Shown one piece after another: positions 34,672 to 44,400 of a stretch of 64,000 nucleotides of DNA. Under the pieces are notes generated by a model. That model worked only from the letters and a program-made list of their open reading frames with translations. It had not been told where the DNA came from and made no database searches. Source of the DNA: Paenibacillus phocaeensis (GTDB taxonomy: Bacteria; Bacillota; Bacilli; Paenibacillales; Paenibacillaceae); contig NZ_FCOQ01000009.1 in NCBI RefSeq assembly GCF_900021165.1, forward strand, positions 1 through 64,000. Reading direction: 5' to 3'. Each line of letters starts with the position of its first letter. The stretch's first letter is position 1. A program made the position numbers and the translations under genes.

Positions 34672-35601
34672 CTATTTCCGCAGCGGTCTGGCCGCCACTC
34701 CTTCATGGGTCATCTGCACCGGCTGGATTCGTCCGTCCTCGTCAAATAACATCCGGTCCATGCAAACCACGCGATGATTCGCATCCGTTTCGCTTAGCGG
34801 CCGGCGATGGTAAACGATGTACCACTCGTCGCTGCCCGGAATTTGCAGGAATCCATGGTGACCGGCACCGGTGGCGATATCCGGATCCTGTTGCAGAATC
34901 TTTCCGACCCTCCGGAACGGTCCCACCGGCGAATCCGACATGGCATAGGCCACGGAATAGTCCGGCCCGGTCCATCCTCCCTCGGACCACATGAAATAGT
35001 AGACGCCATGACGCTTGAACATGCACGGTCCTTCAATATAATGCTCCGGGGTGATCTCCTTGAACGTAGTTCCGTCTGCAAAAGTATCCAGATGCACCAT
35101 ATCCTCGGATAATTTCGCCACATTACAATGTCCCCAGCCCCCATAGTAGAGGTAGGCACACCCGTCATCATCAAGAAACACATGGGGATCGATAGGCTGT
35201 GCACCAAAATGAAACCGATCGATCAACGGCTTGCCAATGGCGTCTCGAAACGGCCCTTCCGGCTGGTCGGCAACGGCCACGCCGATCCCGCCAAGCTCGT
35301 CGTCGCTCTGGATGTCGTTCGCGGCAAAGTAATAATAGAATTTCCCGTTTCGCTCCACCGGCGACGGAGCCCATAACGCTTTACTCGCCCATGTGATGTC
35401 TTCCATCTTCAGGATGCGCTCCACCTTCGTCCACTCCGTCAAATCCGTAGAATAGAACGCATCAAAAAACGTTTGCTTCTCGTATTGTGCTGAATACGTT
35501 GGGTAAATCCAATACCGATCCTGAAAAATCCTCGCTTCCGGGTCCGCATACCAGCCCGAGAATAAGGGATTACCGGATTTGTGATTCCGCTCTTCGCTCA
35601 T
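34672..35601 (-). CDS. Glycoside hydrolase family 43
   Basis: A 309-residue five-bladed beta-propeller GH43 enzyme without signal peptide, so probably cytoplasmic. The three catalytic carboxylates sit in GWYADPEARIF (general base), QPIDPHVFLDDDG (pKa-tuning Asp) and YIEGPCMFKR (general acid). Family members are alpha-L-arabinofuranosidases, xylosidases or arabinanases; the GH127 neighbour suggests arabinofuranosides. The ATG at 35601 follows GGAGG by 6 bases. Last gene of the operon. Confidence 0.87.
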   Translation of the reverse strand: MSEERNHKSGNPLFSGWYADPEARIFQDRYWIYPTYSAQYEKQTFFDAFYSTDLTEWTKVERILKMEDITWASKALWAPSPVERNGKFYYYFAANDIQSDDELGGIGVAVADQPEGPFRDAIGKPLIDRFHFGAQPIDPHVFLDDDGCAYLYYGGWGHCNVAKLSEDMVHLDTFADGTTFKEITPEHYIEGPCMFKRHGVYYFMWSEGGWTGPDYSVAYAMSDSPVGPFRRVGKILQQDPDIATGAGHHGFLQIPGSDEWYIVYHRRPLSETDANHRVVCMDRMLFDEDGRIQPVQMTHEGVAARPLRK

Positions 35602-35626
35602 AGGGTGCCTCCTTCTTCTTCTTGCA

Positions 35627-37474
35627 TCAGCGCGTATACAATGTAGAATTCTCCGCTTCGGGGATCCATACCTGCATAAAATCGGGTTCCCGATTGTCCC
35701 AAGCATAATACGGAATTAGCGTAATTTGATTTCCATTCTCCTCCAGGCACGAGAGGGTAGTTACTCCCCCGAGTAATTCGGGTTGATGGTGGATGTAAAA
35801 CGATTGATCCGCGGCGACGGCAAACGATTCATAGGCGAGTGCGGCGTTATCCACGGCTTCCGCGCAATATACAATCGGACCCCGTTGAAAGCTAATATGC
35901 CCGCGATTGGCTTCCACCTCGGGTCTTGAACGCACCGTTTCCACCGGCATGTCAAGCTCCAACACCAGGATTTGTCCGGGCTCCCACTTGCGGGACAAAA
36001 CAACATATCCTTGACGGGTCAACGCCTCGTCTTGCCCGATTTCGACGCCTCCAACCGAAAGCCGATAATTTCGGCACCATCCCGGAATGCGTAGCCTCAA
36101 GGAAAACTCGTCCGCTATTTCCGGCTGGATCTCCAATTCAATTCTACCATCCCAAGGGTAGTTTGTTCGCTGGTGGATCCGGACGGATGCTTCGCCGCTG
36201 CCGCGAAGCGGCAATTCCCCTTCCCCGTTGATATATTGATTCACCACAATCCCTTCCTCCGTTACCGCATAGGCGTATTGCCCGATCGACGGAAGGAAAC
36301 GGACCAAGTTGGTCGGACAACAAGAGGTATCGTACCATTCGGTTCGATGATGCTCCCCGCGGGATGCCAGAGGATTCACATAGAAGAACTTGTCACCCGA
36401 CAGCGAAATTCCCGCCAACGCTCCATTGTACATTTCTCTTTCGACCACATCGGCATATCTGGCATCCCCAAATAACAAATTCATGCGGTGATTCCAGAAC
36501 GCCATCGCAATGGCAGCACAGGTCTCGCAGTAGGCCGTGTCGTTGGGCAGATCGAAGTCGTGCGTAAAACCCTCGTTATGCCGGGAAGGGCCGATTCCTC
36601 CGGTGATATACATGTTCCGTTCCACCGTGCTGGACCATACCCGGTGCAGCGCCTCAACGTAAGACGGCTGGCCGGATGCCAGCATGACATCGGCCATCGC
36701 CGTATACAAATACATGGCGCGGACCGCATGCCCGGTCACCTTCTCGATCTGCTTGACCGGCACATCGTCTTGACAATAAGCAGGCCCCCATTCCTCCTTG
36801 TTCCAGATCTCCCCAACGCCGTAACCATGGCCGCGTTCCTCAAGGAGCCAGAGGGAAAGCTTCCAATATCGCTCTTCCCCCGTGGCCAGGTACAGTTTAA
36901 CAAGGGCAAGTTCGATCTCTTCATGCCCTTCAACCCAATGACGTTTGCCTGGACCAAACAGGCGGTCGTAATGGTCGGCCAGCCGGCAGGCTACGTCAAG
37001 CAGCTTCCGCTTGCCGGTCGCTTCGTAATAGGCCACCGCCGCTTCGATCAAATGGCCGCCATTGTACATTTCATGTTTCTCCATGTCGGTCCATTTCCGT
37101 TCAGGCGCTTCCAGCGTAAAATAAGTGCACAGGTACCCATCGTCCTCTTGCGCCGCTTCAATCCATTCGATGATTCGATCCAGGTCTTGTTCAAGGTTCG
37201 GATCACGTTTGACCCTCAGAGAATAGGCGGCGCCTTCAAGTACTTTGTATACATCCGAATCATTAAAATAGATCCCTTCAAAGCCGCCGTCCATCAAACC
37301 GCCCGCTTTGGCGAAATTCGCGATCCTGCCCGTCCGCTCGCATTGATCCAAGCAAGCGGGTAACGTGACCTGCCGCAACACTTCCAGCCGCGGCCGCCAA
37401 AAGTCATCCTCAATCTTGACCTTCGTAAAGGGAACCGACTGCCAGCGCCGTAATTCTTGTTTTGTTTCCGTCAC
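35627..37474 (-). CDS. Glycoside hydrolase family 127 (beta-L-arabinofuranosidase type)
   Basis: A 615-residue alpha/alpha-barrel enzyme of GH127. WYDTSCCPTNLVRFLPS contains the cysteine cluster whose Cys acts as the nucleophile and zinc ligand, and YCETCAAIAMAFWNHRM gives another expected ligand site. There is no signal peptide, so it works on sugars already imported. It releases beta-L-arabinofuranose from short oligosaccharides in known members. It lies between the permease and GH43 genes. Confidence 0.88.
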   Translation of the reverse strand: MTETKQELRRWQSVPFTKVKIEDDFWRPRLEVLRQVTLPACLDQCERTGRIANFAKAGGLMDGGFEGIYFNDSDVYKVLEGAAYSLRVKRDPNLEQDLDRIIEWIEAAQEDDGYLCTYFTLEAPERKWTDMEKHEMYNGGHLIEAAVAYYEATGKRKLLDVACRLADHYDRLFGPGKRHWVEGHEEIELALVKLYLATGEERYWKLSLWLLEERGHGYGVGEIWNKEEWGPAYCQDDVPVKQIEKVTGHAVRAMYLYTAMADVMLASGQPSYVEALHRVWSSTVERNMYITGGIGPSRHNEGFTHDFDLPNDTAYCETCAAIAMAFWNHRMNLLFGDARYADVVEREMYNGALAGISLSGDKFFYVNPLASRGEHHRTEWYDTSCCPTNLVRFLPSIGQYAYAVTEEGIVVNQYINGEGELPLRGSGEASVRIHQRTNYPWDGRIELEIQPEIADEFSLRLRIPGWCRNYRLSVGGVEIGQDEALTRQGYVVLSRKWEPGQILVLELDMPVETVRSRPEVEANRGHISFQRGPIVYCAEAVDNAALAYESFAVAADQSFYIHHQPELLGGVTTLSCLEENGNQITLIPYYAWDNREPDFMQVWIPEAENSTLYTR

Positions 37475-37505
37475 TTTCTTCCCCTCCTGCCTCTTCCTGA
37501 TTCAA

Positions 37506-38336
37506 TCATCCCTTTAGGCCGGTCAACGTAATGCCTTCCAGGAAATAACGCTGGCCTACCAGAAATACGATGACGCAAGGCAATACGACGACGGCCGAAG
37601 CGGCCATCAGCAAATCCCATTGCGCGCTGTAAGTGCCTTGGAACATTTGCAGACCTAGTGCAAGCGTATAGTTGCTGTCGCTCTTCAGATAGATTAACGG
37701 TCCCATAAAATCGTTCCAAGCTCCCAAGAACGTAAATAACGCGACGACTATTACAGCCGAACGGCTCAGCGGTAAGATAATCCGATAATAGATTTGAAAG
37801 TAACTCGCGCCGTCGACCACCGCCGCTTCATCGAAATCCTTGGGAATCCCCATGTAAAACTGGCGTAATAGAAATATATTAAACATGCCCCCGCCGAAGA
37901 ACGCAGGCAACGTCAAGGGATAAAAGGTGTCGTAAAAGCCCAGCCACTTCCAGCCGATAAAGCTCGGGATCATCGTGACCGCCGACGGAAGCATCATGCT
38001 CGACAGCAAAATCGCAAACACCACGTTCCGACCCTTCCATTGAATTCGCGAGAACCCAAACGCCGAGATCGTGCTCGAGAGCACCGTCCCGATCAGGACG
38101 GAAACGACGATAATCAGCGTGTTGACAAAGAATCTTCCGAACGGCAAAATCGTCAGCGCCCTTTTAAAGTTATCCCAATGAAACGGCTTCGGAATCCATT
38201 CCGGCGGCATGATGAAGATCTGCGACAAATCCATCAGTGCGCTGCGAAGCAACCACACAAACGGAGTCATGAATAGAATGGAAATGAGGATCAGGGCGAA
38301 GTAACCGGCGGCCAGCTTCAGTTTGGAGTCTTTCAT
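37506..38336 (-). CDS. Sugar ABC transporter permease (MalG-like)
   Basis: A 276-residue inner permease with six spans and the EAA loop near the end (DEAAVVDGASYFQIYYRIILP). It works with the second permease upstream and the binding lipoprotein. No ATPase gene is present; such carbohydrate systems share one encoded elsewhere (MsmX-type). The ATG overlaps the upstream stop (TAATG). Confidence 0.9.
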   Translation of the reverse strand: MKDSKLKLAAGYFALILISILFMTPFVWLLRSALMDLSQIFIMPPEWIPKPFHWDNFKRALTILPFGRFFVNTLIIVVSVLIGTVLSSTISAFGFSRIQWKGRNVVFAILLSSMMLPSAVTMIPSFIGWKWLGFYDTFYPLTLPAFFGGGMFNIFLLRQFYMGIPKDFDEAAVVDGASYFQIYYRIILPLSRSAVIVVALFTFLGAWNDFMGPLIYLKSDSNYTLALGLQMFQGTYSAQWDLLMAASAVVVLPCVIVFLVGQRYFLEGITLTGLKG

Positions 38337-39283
38337 TAGCGTTCTTCCCCCTCGTAGTACACCCAAGACTTGGAAAATTTAAAGATCAAGAACGTGAAGA
38401 AAAGAATGATGATGAAAAGAACCCAGGCGAGCGCGGAAGCATACCCCATCTCGGTCTCGTTGAAGGCGGTACGCCATAAATAAAACACGAAGAACAAACT
38501 TTTATTGTTGGGTCCTCCCTGAGTCAAAATGTAGGCTTCGTTGAACACTTGGAAGGAACTGATAATGGTCATGACCGTATTAAAGAAAATGGTTGGCGTC
38601 AACATCGGAATCGTGATGCTGTGAAGCTTGCGGAACCAACCGCCCCCGTCCACTTCAATGGCTTCGTAATAACTCTTGGGAATGCCGGATAACCCGGCCA
38701 AAAAGATGATAACCGTCCCCCCGATCCCCCACAGCGTCGTAATCACAACCGAGGGAATGACGCTCCGTTCCGAGAACAACCAGGCGCTGGTCGGCAGATG
38801 AAGCCATTGCAGAACGGTGTTGACGAGGCCCAGATCCGGGTTGAGCAGCCACAGCCAAATCATCGCCGAAGCGACGGCCGGGACGATACTCGGCAAATAA
38901 ATGATCGTGCGGAACAACGCCCGCGCTTTAATGTTCATATTGAGCAACAGGGCAATGAGAAATGAGATGAGAATGACGGCCGGGACGCGCAGGATTACGA
39001 AGTAGAACGTTGCGCTGAGCGACTTATAGAAGAAATCGTCCTGCCCCGAAAACATCTTGATAAAGTGATCCAGACCAACGAAGGAAGTCCGATCTTTGAA
39101 TACGCTATAATCGGTCAGACCCAGGAATAGACTGGCGATCATCGGGCCGGCCGTAAACAAAATGAAGCCCAGTACGGCCGGAGCCGTGAACAATAAGCCG
39201 TACCCTAATGCCTTCCGTTCCCGCCCGGTTGCCCTAGGCTTCATCGGTGCGCCGATCGGCCGAGCTTGCGCGGATGTCTCCAT
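38336..39283 (-). CDS. Sugar ABC transporter permease (MalF-like)
   Basis: A 315-residue permease with six membrane spans after a polar N-terminus, and an EAA loop (YEAIEVDGGGWFRKLHSITI). It pairs with the MalG-like subunit that directly follows. The ATG at 39283 comes 10 bases after AGGAGG; earlier in-frame codons lie in the short gap after the binding-protein gene and are unlikely to be translated. Confidence 0.9.
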   Translation of the reverse strand: METSAQARPIGAPMKPRATGRERKALGYGLLFTAPAVLGFILFTAGPMIASLFLGLTDYSVFKDRTSFVGLDHFIKMFSGQDDFFYKSLSATFYFVILRVPAVILISFLIALLLNMNIKARALFRTIIYLPSIVPAVASAMIWLWLLNPDLGLVNTVLQWLHLPTSAWLFSERSVIPSVVITTLWGIGGTVIIFLAGLSGIPKSYYEAIEVDGGGWFRKLHSITIPMLTPTIFFNTVMTIISSFQVFNEAYILTQGGPNNKSLFFVFYLWRTAFNETEMGYASALAWVLFIIILFFTFLIFKFSKSWVYYEGEER

Positions 39284-39360
39284 ATGAATGAATCCTCCTG
39301 TTCGATGAGGTAGAGGAAAGGAAGACGGCGTTTCACCAATGGAACGCCGTCTCTCTTCCT

Positions 39361-40776
39361 TTATTTCGTGTCCCGGCGTCCTTGAACTTGGGCCTGCGCC
39401 TTCGCCGCGATGCCATCCATCGCTTCCTGGGCGGTTTGCTGTCCGAGCCACACTTTGTCCAGTGCAGGAGTGACGATATCCATGATCTTGTTGAAATTCT
39501 TCACGTAGCCGGTCGGGGTTTGATGCGTATGGTTCAACATGACATCAATGACAGCATCCTTGTAACCGGAAGGTCGGGATTTCTGATTCTCTGTCCATTT
39601 GGCGATCAGCTCAGGCTCGGTATACCAGCTCTTCAAGGAAGGCATCCAGGTGCCGTACTGCAGTAAATCAATCGAAGACTCCGGATCGATAAGCGCTTTC
39701 ACAAGTTCCCAAGATTCCTGCGGATGTTCCGTCGACTTGAAGACGGAGAACATCGCGCAGACGACGGTTGATACCGGTGTCTTCATGACCGGCAATACGC
39801 CGACGTTGAAATTAAAGTTGGAATCGGCCAGAGCGCTGGTATTCCATTGTCCGTCCACCACCATCGCTACCTTTTTCGTTTGGAGCGCCACGTTGGTAGC
39901 CGGGATGTTTTTCGCTTGCACCGGCGAAGGCGCCACATGATGGACGTTGATCAAATCGGCAAGCTTTTGCAGCGCTTCTACGGCTTCGGGCTGATTCAGC
40001 GCAAAGCTCTTGCCGTCGGCAGAGATGAAATCGCCGCCATTGGAATAAATAAAATTGCTGTACGCCCCCCACCAAGTTCCGACATTAACGCCATACTGCT
40101 TGATGTTCTTCGGATCGAAATTCGGATCTGCGGCGTTCCGTCCTTTATTGTCCAGGGTTAGCTTCTTGGCGACATCCACGAATTCATCCCAGGTCCAAGC
40201 TTCCGACGCTTTGGCCGGCGGCACAGGAATTCCGGCTTCTTTGAATACATCTTCGTTATAGAAAAGGGCAAAGGTTTCCGGACCCGGCGCAATGCCGATG
40301 ACGTTGCCGACTTCGGAGGAATAGATGATATTCGGCACCAAGCTGTCGGTGTTCAAATCAGGGTCGGAATCCATAAAAGTTTGTAAGTTCAGGAATTTCC
40401 CTTCTTCCGCCAAAGGAAAAGCGATCGTCGCCGATTCCATCATCGCGACGTCCGGCTCGTCGTTGCCCGCCACCATCGTCGTCAGCTTCGTATCGTAATC
40501 CGTCGGAATCGATTGCAGCTCGACCTTCACGTTCGGATGCGTTGCCTCGAAGTTGGCAATCGCCTTCTTGTCCACCGCTACCTCGTTAGGTGTCCCCCAC
40601 AACGTCAAGTGCAGGGTAATCGGCTCACCGGACGCGCTCCCTGAATCCGAGGTTGTTTTGCCGCTATTCGTGACCGGCGTTGAACCTGTGTCAGACCTCG
40701 TACAAGCGGCCAACAACGTCACGGTCATTGCCAGGATTGTAATATACGAAAAGATGGATTTCCATTGTCGTTTCAT
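39361..40776 (-). CDS. Sugar-binding lipoprotein of the ABC transporter
   Basis: A 471-residue extracellular binding protein. A basic N-terminus and a hydrophobic core end in lipobox LLAAC, followed by a serine/threonine-rich linker and a type I binding-protein fold (ITLHLTLWGTPNEVAVDKKA at the start). It catches the oligosaccharide outside the cell and hands it to the two permeases. The ATG at 40776 lies after GGGAGGGG with an 11-base gap; a TTG closer by is possible. Its promoter overlaps a cre-like site. Confidence 0.9.
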   Translation of the reverse strand: MKRQWKSIFSYITILAMTVTLLAACTRSDTGSTPVTNSGKTTSDSGSASGEPITLHLTLWGTPNEVAVDKKAIANFEATHPNVKVELQSIPTDYDTKLTTMVAGNDEPDVAMMESATIAFPLAEEGKFLNLQTFMDSDPDLNTDSLVPNIIYSSEVGNVIGIAPGPETFALFYNEDVFKEAGIPVPPAKASEAWTWDEFVDVAKKLTLDNKGRNAADPNFDPKNIKQYGVNVGTWWGAYSNFIYSNGGDFISADGKSFALNQPEAVEALQKLADLINVHHVAPSPVQAKNIPATNVALQTKKVAMVVDGQWNTSALADSNFNFNVGVLPVMKTPVSTVVCAMFSVFKSTEHPQESWELVKALIDPESSIDLLQYGTWMPSLKSWYTEPELIAKWTENQKSRPSGYKDAVIDVMLNHTHQTPTGYVKNFNKIMDIVTPALDKVWLGQQTAQEAMDGIAAKAQAQVQGRRDTK

Positions 40777-40835
40777 ATCCAACTGAACCCCTCCCAGAAC
40801 CTTTCTCGTCATAGCTGCAGCTTATGATGCTTCTC

Positions 40836-40864
40836 ATTATAGTAGCGAGATAGCGTTTTCAAAA
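40836..40864 (-). promoter_or_regulatory. Promoter of the arabinofuranoside transport operon
   Basis: Minus-strand TATAAT (40836-40841) with TTTTGA 17 bases upstream (40859-40864), about 60 bases before the binding-protein start. A cre-like site overlaps it. Confidence 0.6.
40848..40861 (-). promoter_or_regulatory. Probable cre (CcpA-binding) site
   Basis: Minus-strand TGAAAACGCTATCT matches the cre pattern TGNAARCGNWWNCA except for the final base. It lies inside the promoter spacer, the usual place for carbon-catabolite repression of sugar operons. CcpA binding is inferred. Confidence 0.5.
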
Positions 40865-40901
40865 CCCGAACCTCATTGGAATGGTGGACATTGATTGGGA
40901 A

Positions 40902-42668
40902 TTATCGCGGAAGTCGGATCCGGACCGTTGTCCCTTGACCGGGTTCGGAGAAAATCTCCACGCCGTACGCTTCACCATAAGTCATTTGGATACGTGCAAT
41001 CGTATTTTTAATCCCTACCGAGGTCGACTTTTCATAAAGGATCTGCTCAATCATCTCTTGACTCATGCCCCGACCGTTATCGGCTACCTCAAATATCCGA
41101 GCTTCTCCTTCCAGCCTTCCGGAAACCGTAATATGCCCGCCCGATTCGATTTGATCGAAGCCGTGCAGAATGGCATTTTCGATAAACGGCTGAAACAGAA
41201 GGCGCGGAACCTTTGCCTCGAACAGGAGCGGATCCATGTCGTACCGAACCTCAAACTTGTTCTCAAAACGAGTCATCATAATATAGAAGTAACTCTTCAT
41301 CCATTCGATTTCCTCGGATAGATTGACAGCTTGCCACTCCTTGCGCGAGGTGTAATGAAGCATGTTGGACAGGGCGACCAGCATTTTACTGAGCTCCTTC
41401 TGGCCGGATTCGATCGCCATCCAGTTCATGATATTCAGCGTATTGTATAGAAAATGGGGACTCATCTGCATATTCAGAGCTTGGATCTCCGCTTCCTTTT
41501 CCTTTAGCTGAATTTCATAATTTTCTTGGACCAGCATTTGAATCCGGTGGTTCATGCGATTAAACCGCAGCAGGAGAAAGCCAAATTCGTCTTTGGTACC
41601 AACCTCGACTCGCGTCCCGAAATCCCCTTCGCCAACCGATTTCATCGCGGCCAACAGCTTATGGATGGGTCCGGTAATCCGTCCAAGAATGATATAGGCA
41701 AACCCTGCGGCAATCACGAGGAGCAGAACAGAAAGCACCAGGGTCGAAGTCCGCATCGTTTGAACCAGGGGACCGACCAGCGCCGATTCCGGAGTCATCA
41801 CGATCGACATCCAGCCGGTGACGGCGGACTGGTCAAAGCAAACGATCCGCTTCTCCCCGTTAATGTTCATCAGCCGTTTCCCGGTGCCCGCTTGTCTCAA
41901 ATCGCGAATCCAGGACTCGCCATAAGTTTGCGTGATTTGGGCGGGGTCGGAACTGCCCACGACATGATTCTGCGGATCGATCACCAAGTAGGTGGAGCCG
42001 GAAGGAATGCTGTCATCAAACAAGGACCGGAACATATCCGCTTTAAAGCTAATGTTCAGAATCGGTCGTTCTACGTTGGGATTCAGCCCCACCAGCGAGG
42101 AGTTCTCTACATAAGAAAAGTTCAGCTGTCTGGTTGCCGAGAACATATAACGGTAATCGATATCTCCCGAAGTCAGCCACGGCTGGTCGAACATCGACGT
42201 GAAGTCGTAGGTCGGGTACCATACGATCTTGCCTGCCGATTTCTTGGCGGCTTGATAGATTTGGGATCGGGTAGGATCTCCCTGGGGAAGCGAACGCTGC
42301 GTTCCGAACGTGTAATAGGAGGTCCACAATTGGTAGGCGTATACATCTTCATCCTGGGTGAAAAATTTGCTTAAGATCGCGGATACCTGCCGATCGGCAT
42401 CCAGCAATTGAGCGGAATCGGAAGGGTCCAGTTCATTAAAAATCCGATTCAAATCTTTGTCCACGAACAAAGCCAATGTGCCTTGCTCGACTTTGCGCAG
42501 TTTGGTGTCCATCACCTCATTGCTTTTCTTGACGATCTCGTACACGTTCTGCTGAGCTTGTTCCGTAATCAGATGCAGGCTGGTGCGATAATAAACCAGG
42601 CTTAACGCAAACAGCGGGAGCGCGATGAGGATGAGGTAACTGGCCAATAAACGAGAACGAAACTTCAA
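40902..42668 (-). CDS. Sensor histidine kinase (YesM type)
   Basis: A 588-residue membrane kinase: one span near the N-terminus, a large extracellular sensor (about 35-290), a second span (LVLSVLLLVIAAGFAYIIL), a HAMP region, the His_kinase domain with MSPHFLYNTLNIMNW (phospho-acceptor His in PHFLYN), and a HATPase domain with NAILHGFDQ and DNGRGM. Its gene start overlaps the stop of the response-regulator gene (ATGA). It senses an extracellular sugar or binding protein and controls the transport operon that follows. Confidence 0.92.
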   Translation of the reverse strand: MKFRSRLLASYLILIALPLFALSLVYYRTSLHLITEQAQQNVYEIVKKSNEVMDTKLRKVEQGTLALFVDKDLNRIFNELDPSDSAQLLDADRQVSAILSKFFTQDEDVYAYQLWTSYYTFGTQRSLPQGDPTRSQIYQAAKKSAGKIVWYPTYDFTSMFDQPWLTSGDIDYRYMFSATRQLNFSYVENSSLVGLNPNVERPILNISFKADMFRSLFDDSIPSGSTYLVIDPQNHVVGSSDPAQITQTYGESWIRDLRQAGTGKRLMNINGEKRIVCFDQSAVTGWMSIVMTPESALVGPLVQTMRTSTLVLSVLLLVIAAGFAYIILGRITGPIHKLLAAMKSVGEGDFGTRVEVGTKDEFGFLLLRFNRMNHRIQMLVQENYEIQLKEKEAEIQALNMQMSPHFLYNTLNIMNWMAIESGQKELSKMLVALSNMLHYTSRKEWQAVNLSEEIEWMKSYFYIMMTRFENKFEVRYDMDPLLFEAKVPRLLFQPFIENAILHGFDQIESGGHITVSGRLEGEARIFEVADNGRGMSQEMIEQILYEKSTSVGIKNTIARIQMTYGEAYGVEIFSEPGQGTTVRIRLPR

Positions 42669-44284
42669 GGAGCATCCCCCTCTTGAACCGAAGATATGGA
42701 TAAATGCCGGAAGCTCTCCGGAGACATCCCCGTTTGCTTCTTGAACACTCTGGAGAAGTATTTCGTATCTTTGTATCCGCAGGCTGCGGCAATCTCATAT
42801 ACTTTCAGACCGCCGCCTGCCAGCAGTTCCTTCGCCCGCTTCATTCGGAGTTCAATGAGGAAGTCCGAGAAACTCTTGCCGGTCCGATTCTTAAAGAGCG
42901 TGCTGAAATAGGAAACGTTAAAATGATACCGATCCGCCACGGATTCCAGCGATAACTCCTCCATGTAATGCTCTCGAAGGAATGCGACGCAATGATCGAT
43001 CACCAGCTCTCGCTTGTCCGACTTCAGCCGGCTCCAATAAGACGCCACTTCGTGGAGACAGGCCTCCACGATCGACAGGAGTTCGGAGAACTTCCGGCTG
43101 GACGGGATCAGTTGGGTCGTGGCTTCGGTAAGCTTCATCCCCGTTTCCGTTCCGATCCCTTCACTCATCCCGTTCTTCAGCTTTATCAGCGTAAGCGATG
43201 TGAACTCTCTGAGGAGATCCGGATCCGTAAGCCCTCCTGCGGCGAATGTCTGAAGAGCCGTATGGCAAAGGGCGAAGGCGGCATCGGCATCCCCTTGCTT
43301 TAGAGCCGCGTTTAAGGCTTCCTCATGCAGTTGGGCAGAGGAGCGCCCGCCCATCAGCTCGTCCGCAAACAACACTCCGTTCCAACGGTCATAGAAGAGA
43401 TACTTGCTCGCATTCCGGGCCTTTCTGTATACCTCCGGAGCCTCCTCGCCCAGATGATCGCAGGCGGGACCGATGGCATGGGTGCATCTGCCGTCATCGC
43501 TCCACTTCTTGCCCAGCGAAGTGAAAGCCTCTCGGATTGCGATCCGCTCGTTCAACAGAACATTTCGTGAGGTTTGAAGGATCGTCGCGATCATCAACCG
43601 ATCGTTGGAAGCCCTTTCAAGCCAAAGTGCCGAAATGACTACTCCAAAGGCATGGCCAAACCTGGACCCTATGGCTTCAAGGTCGCGTTGCACCTCCTCC
43701 GCACTGACTGCCCTTTGAGCTCCAGGATAGGGTTGGTATTCACTGAAAATCACGGTGCCTTCGCCGATAGGGAATCCGGCCAATTCAAGCTCTCGCCGAC
43801 CTAACGCCGATAAGTTCCCAGCCAGCCAATCGAACGCAAGCTGCTTGAGATGCGCGCTTGTCGTGATCGACAAGCGTTCCCGAATCCGTTCGGCTTCCCT
43901 GCGCTCGGCGGCCTCCTTGCTCAATTCCGCTTCGGCACGCGTCAATACGTCCTCCAGCTTCTCGATGTCGACGGGTTTCAAAATATAATCATAAGCACCA
44001 TATCGAAGAGCATTCTGAGCGTATTCAAACAAGTTATAAGCGCTCAACATGATCACCTTTGGCTTGTACTGGAGCTTCTGTAGTTCGCTTAACAGGGTCA
44101 ACCCGTCCATGTTAGGCATGCGAATATCGCTTAAGATCATTTCTGGCCGTTCTTCGTGGATAGCAGCCAGTGCCTGGACCCCATCCTTGGCGATAAGCAG
44201 CTTCGCATGGGGACGAGTCGATTGAATCATAGCCGCCATTCCCCGGCAATGTCTCGGTTCATCATCAACAATGAGTACCTTCAT
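42665..44284 (-). CDS. AraC-type response regulator (YesN type)
   Basis: 539 residues: a receiver domain (IVDDEPRH acidic pocket, phospho-acceptor Asp in ILSDIRMPNMDG, then KPVD), a long middle region, and a C-terminal AraC helix-turn-helix pair (YHFNVSYFSTLFKNRTGKSF, GYKDTKYFSRVFKKQTGMSP). It is cotranscribed with the kinase gene just downstream. The ATG at 44284 is best spaced from AAGGG (9 bases). It probably activates the arabinofuranoside operon. Confidence 0.92.
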   Translation of the reverse strand: MKVLIVDDEPRHCRGMAAMIQSTRPHAKLLIAKDGVQALAAIHEERPEMILSDIRMPNMDGLTLLSELQKLQYKPKVIMLSAYNLFEYAQNALRYGAYDYILKPVDIEKLEDVLTRAEAELSKEAAERREAERIRERLSITTSAHLKQLAFDWLAGNLSALGRRELELAGFPIGEGTVIFSEYQPYPGAQRAVSAEEVQRDLEAIGSRFGHAFGVVISALWLERASNDRLMIATILQTSRNVLLNERIAIREAFTSLGKKWSDDGRCTHAIGPACDHLGEEAPEVYRKARNASKYLFYDRWNGVLFADELMGGRSSAQLHEEALNAALKQGDADAAFALCHTALQTFAAGGLTDPDLLREFTSLTLIKLKNGMSEGIGTETGMKLTEATTQLIPSSRKFSELLSIVEACLHEVASYWSRLKSDKRELVIDHCVAFLREHYMEELSLESVADRYHFNVSYFSTLFKNRTGKSFSDFLIELRMKRAKELLAGGGLKVYEIAAACGYKDTKYFSRVFKKQTGMSPESFRHLSISSVQEGDAP

Positions 44285-44342
44285 ATCCTTCATCCCTTCG
44301 TGAGTATTCCCCAAGCCTTTCCGCCTTTCCCTACACCTTATC

Positions 44343-44381
44343 AAAACAAAAACCGCCCTGCAATTGGATTAGCAGAGCGAT
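44343..44381 (-). terminator. Terminator of the 44.4-47.9 kb transporter operon
   Basis: Minus-strand CGCTCTGC...GCAGGGCG followed by GTTTTTGTTTT, just after the binding-protein stop at 44401. It separates this operon from the regulator gene that starts at 44284. Confidence 0.7.
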
Positions 44382-44400
44382 TCTATAGGAATTAAACCGT

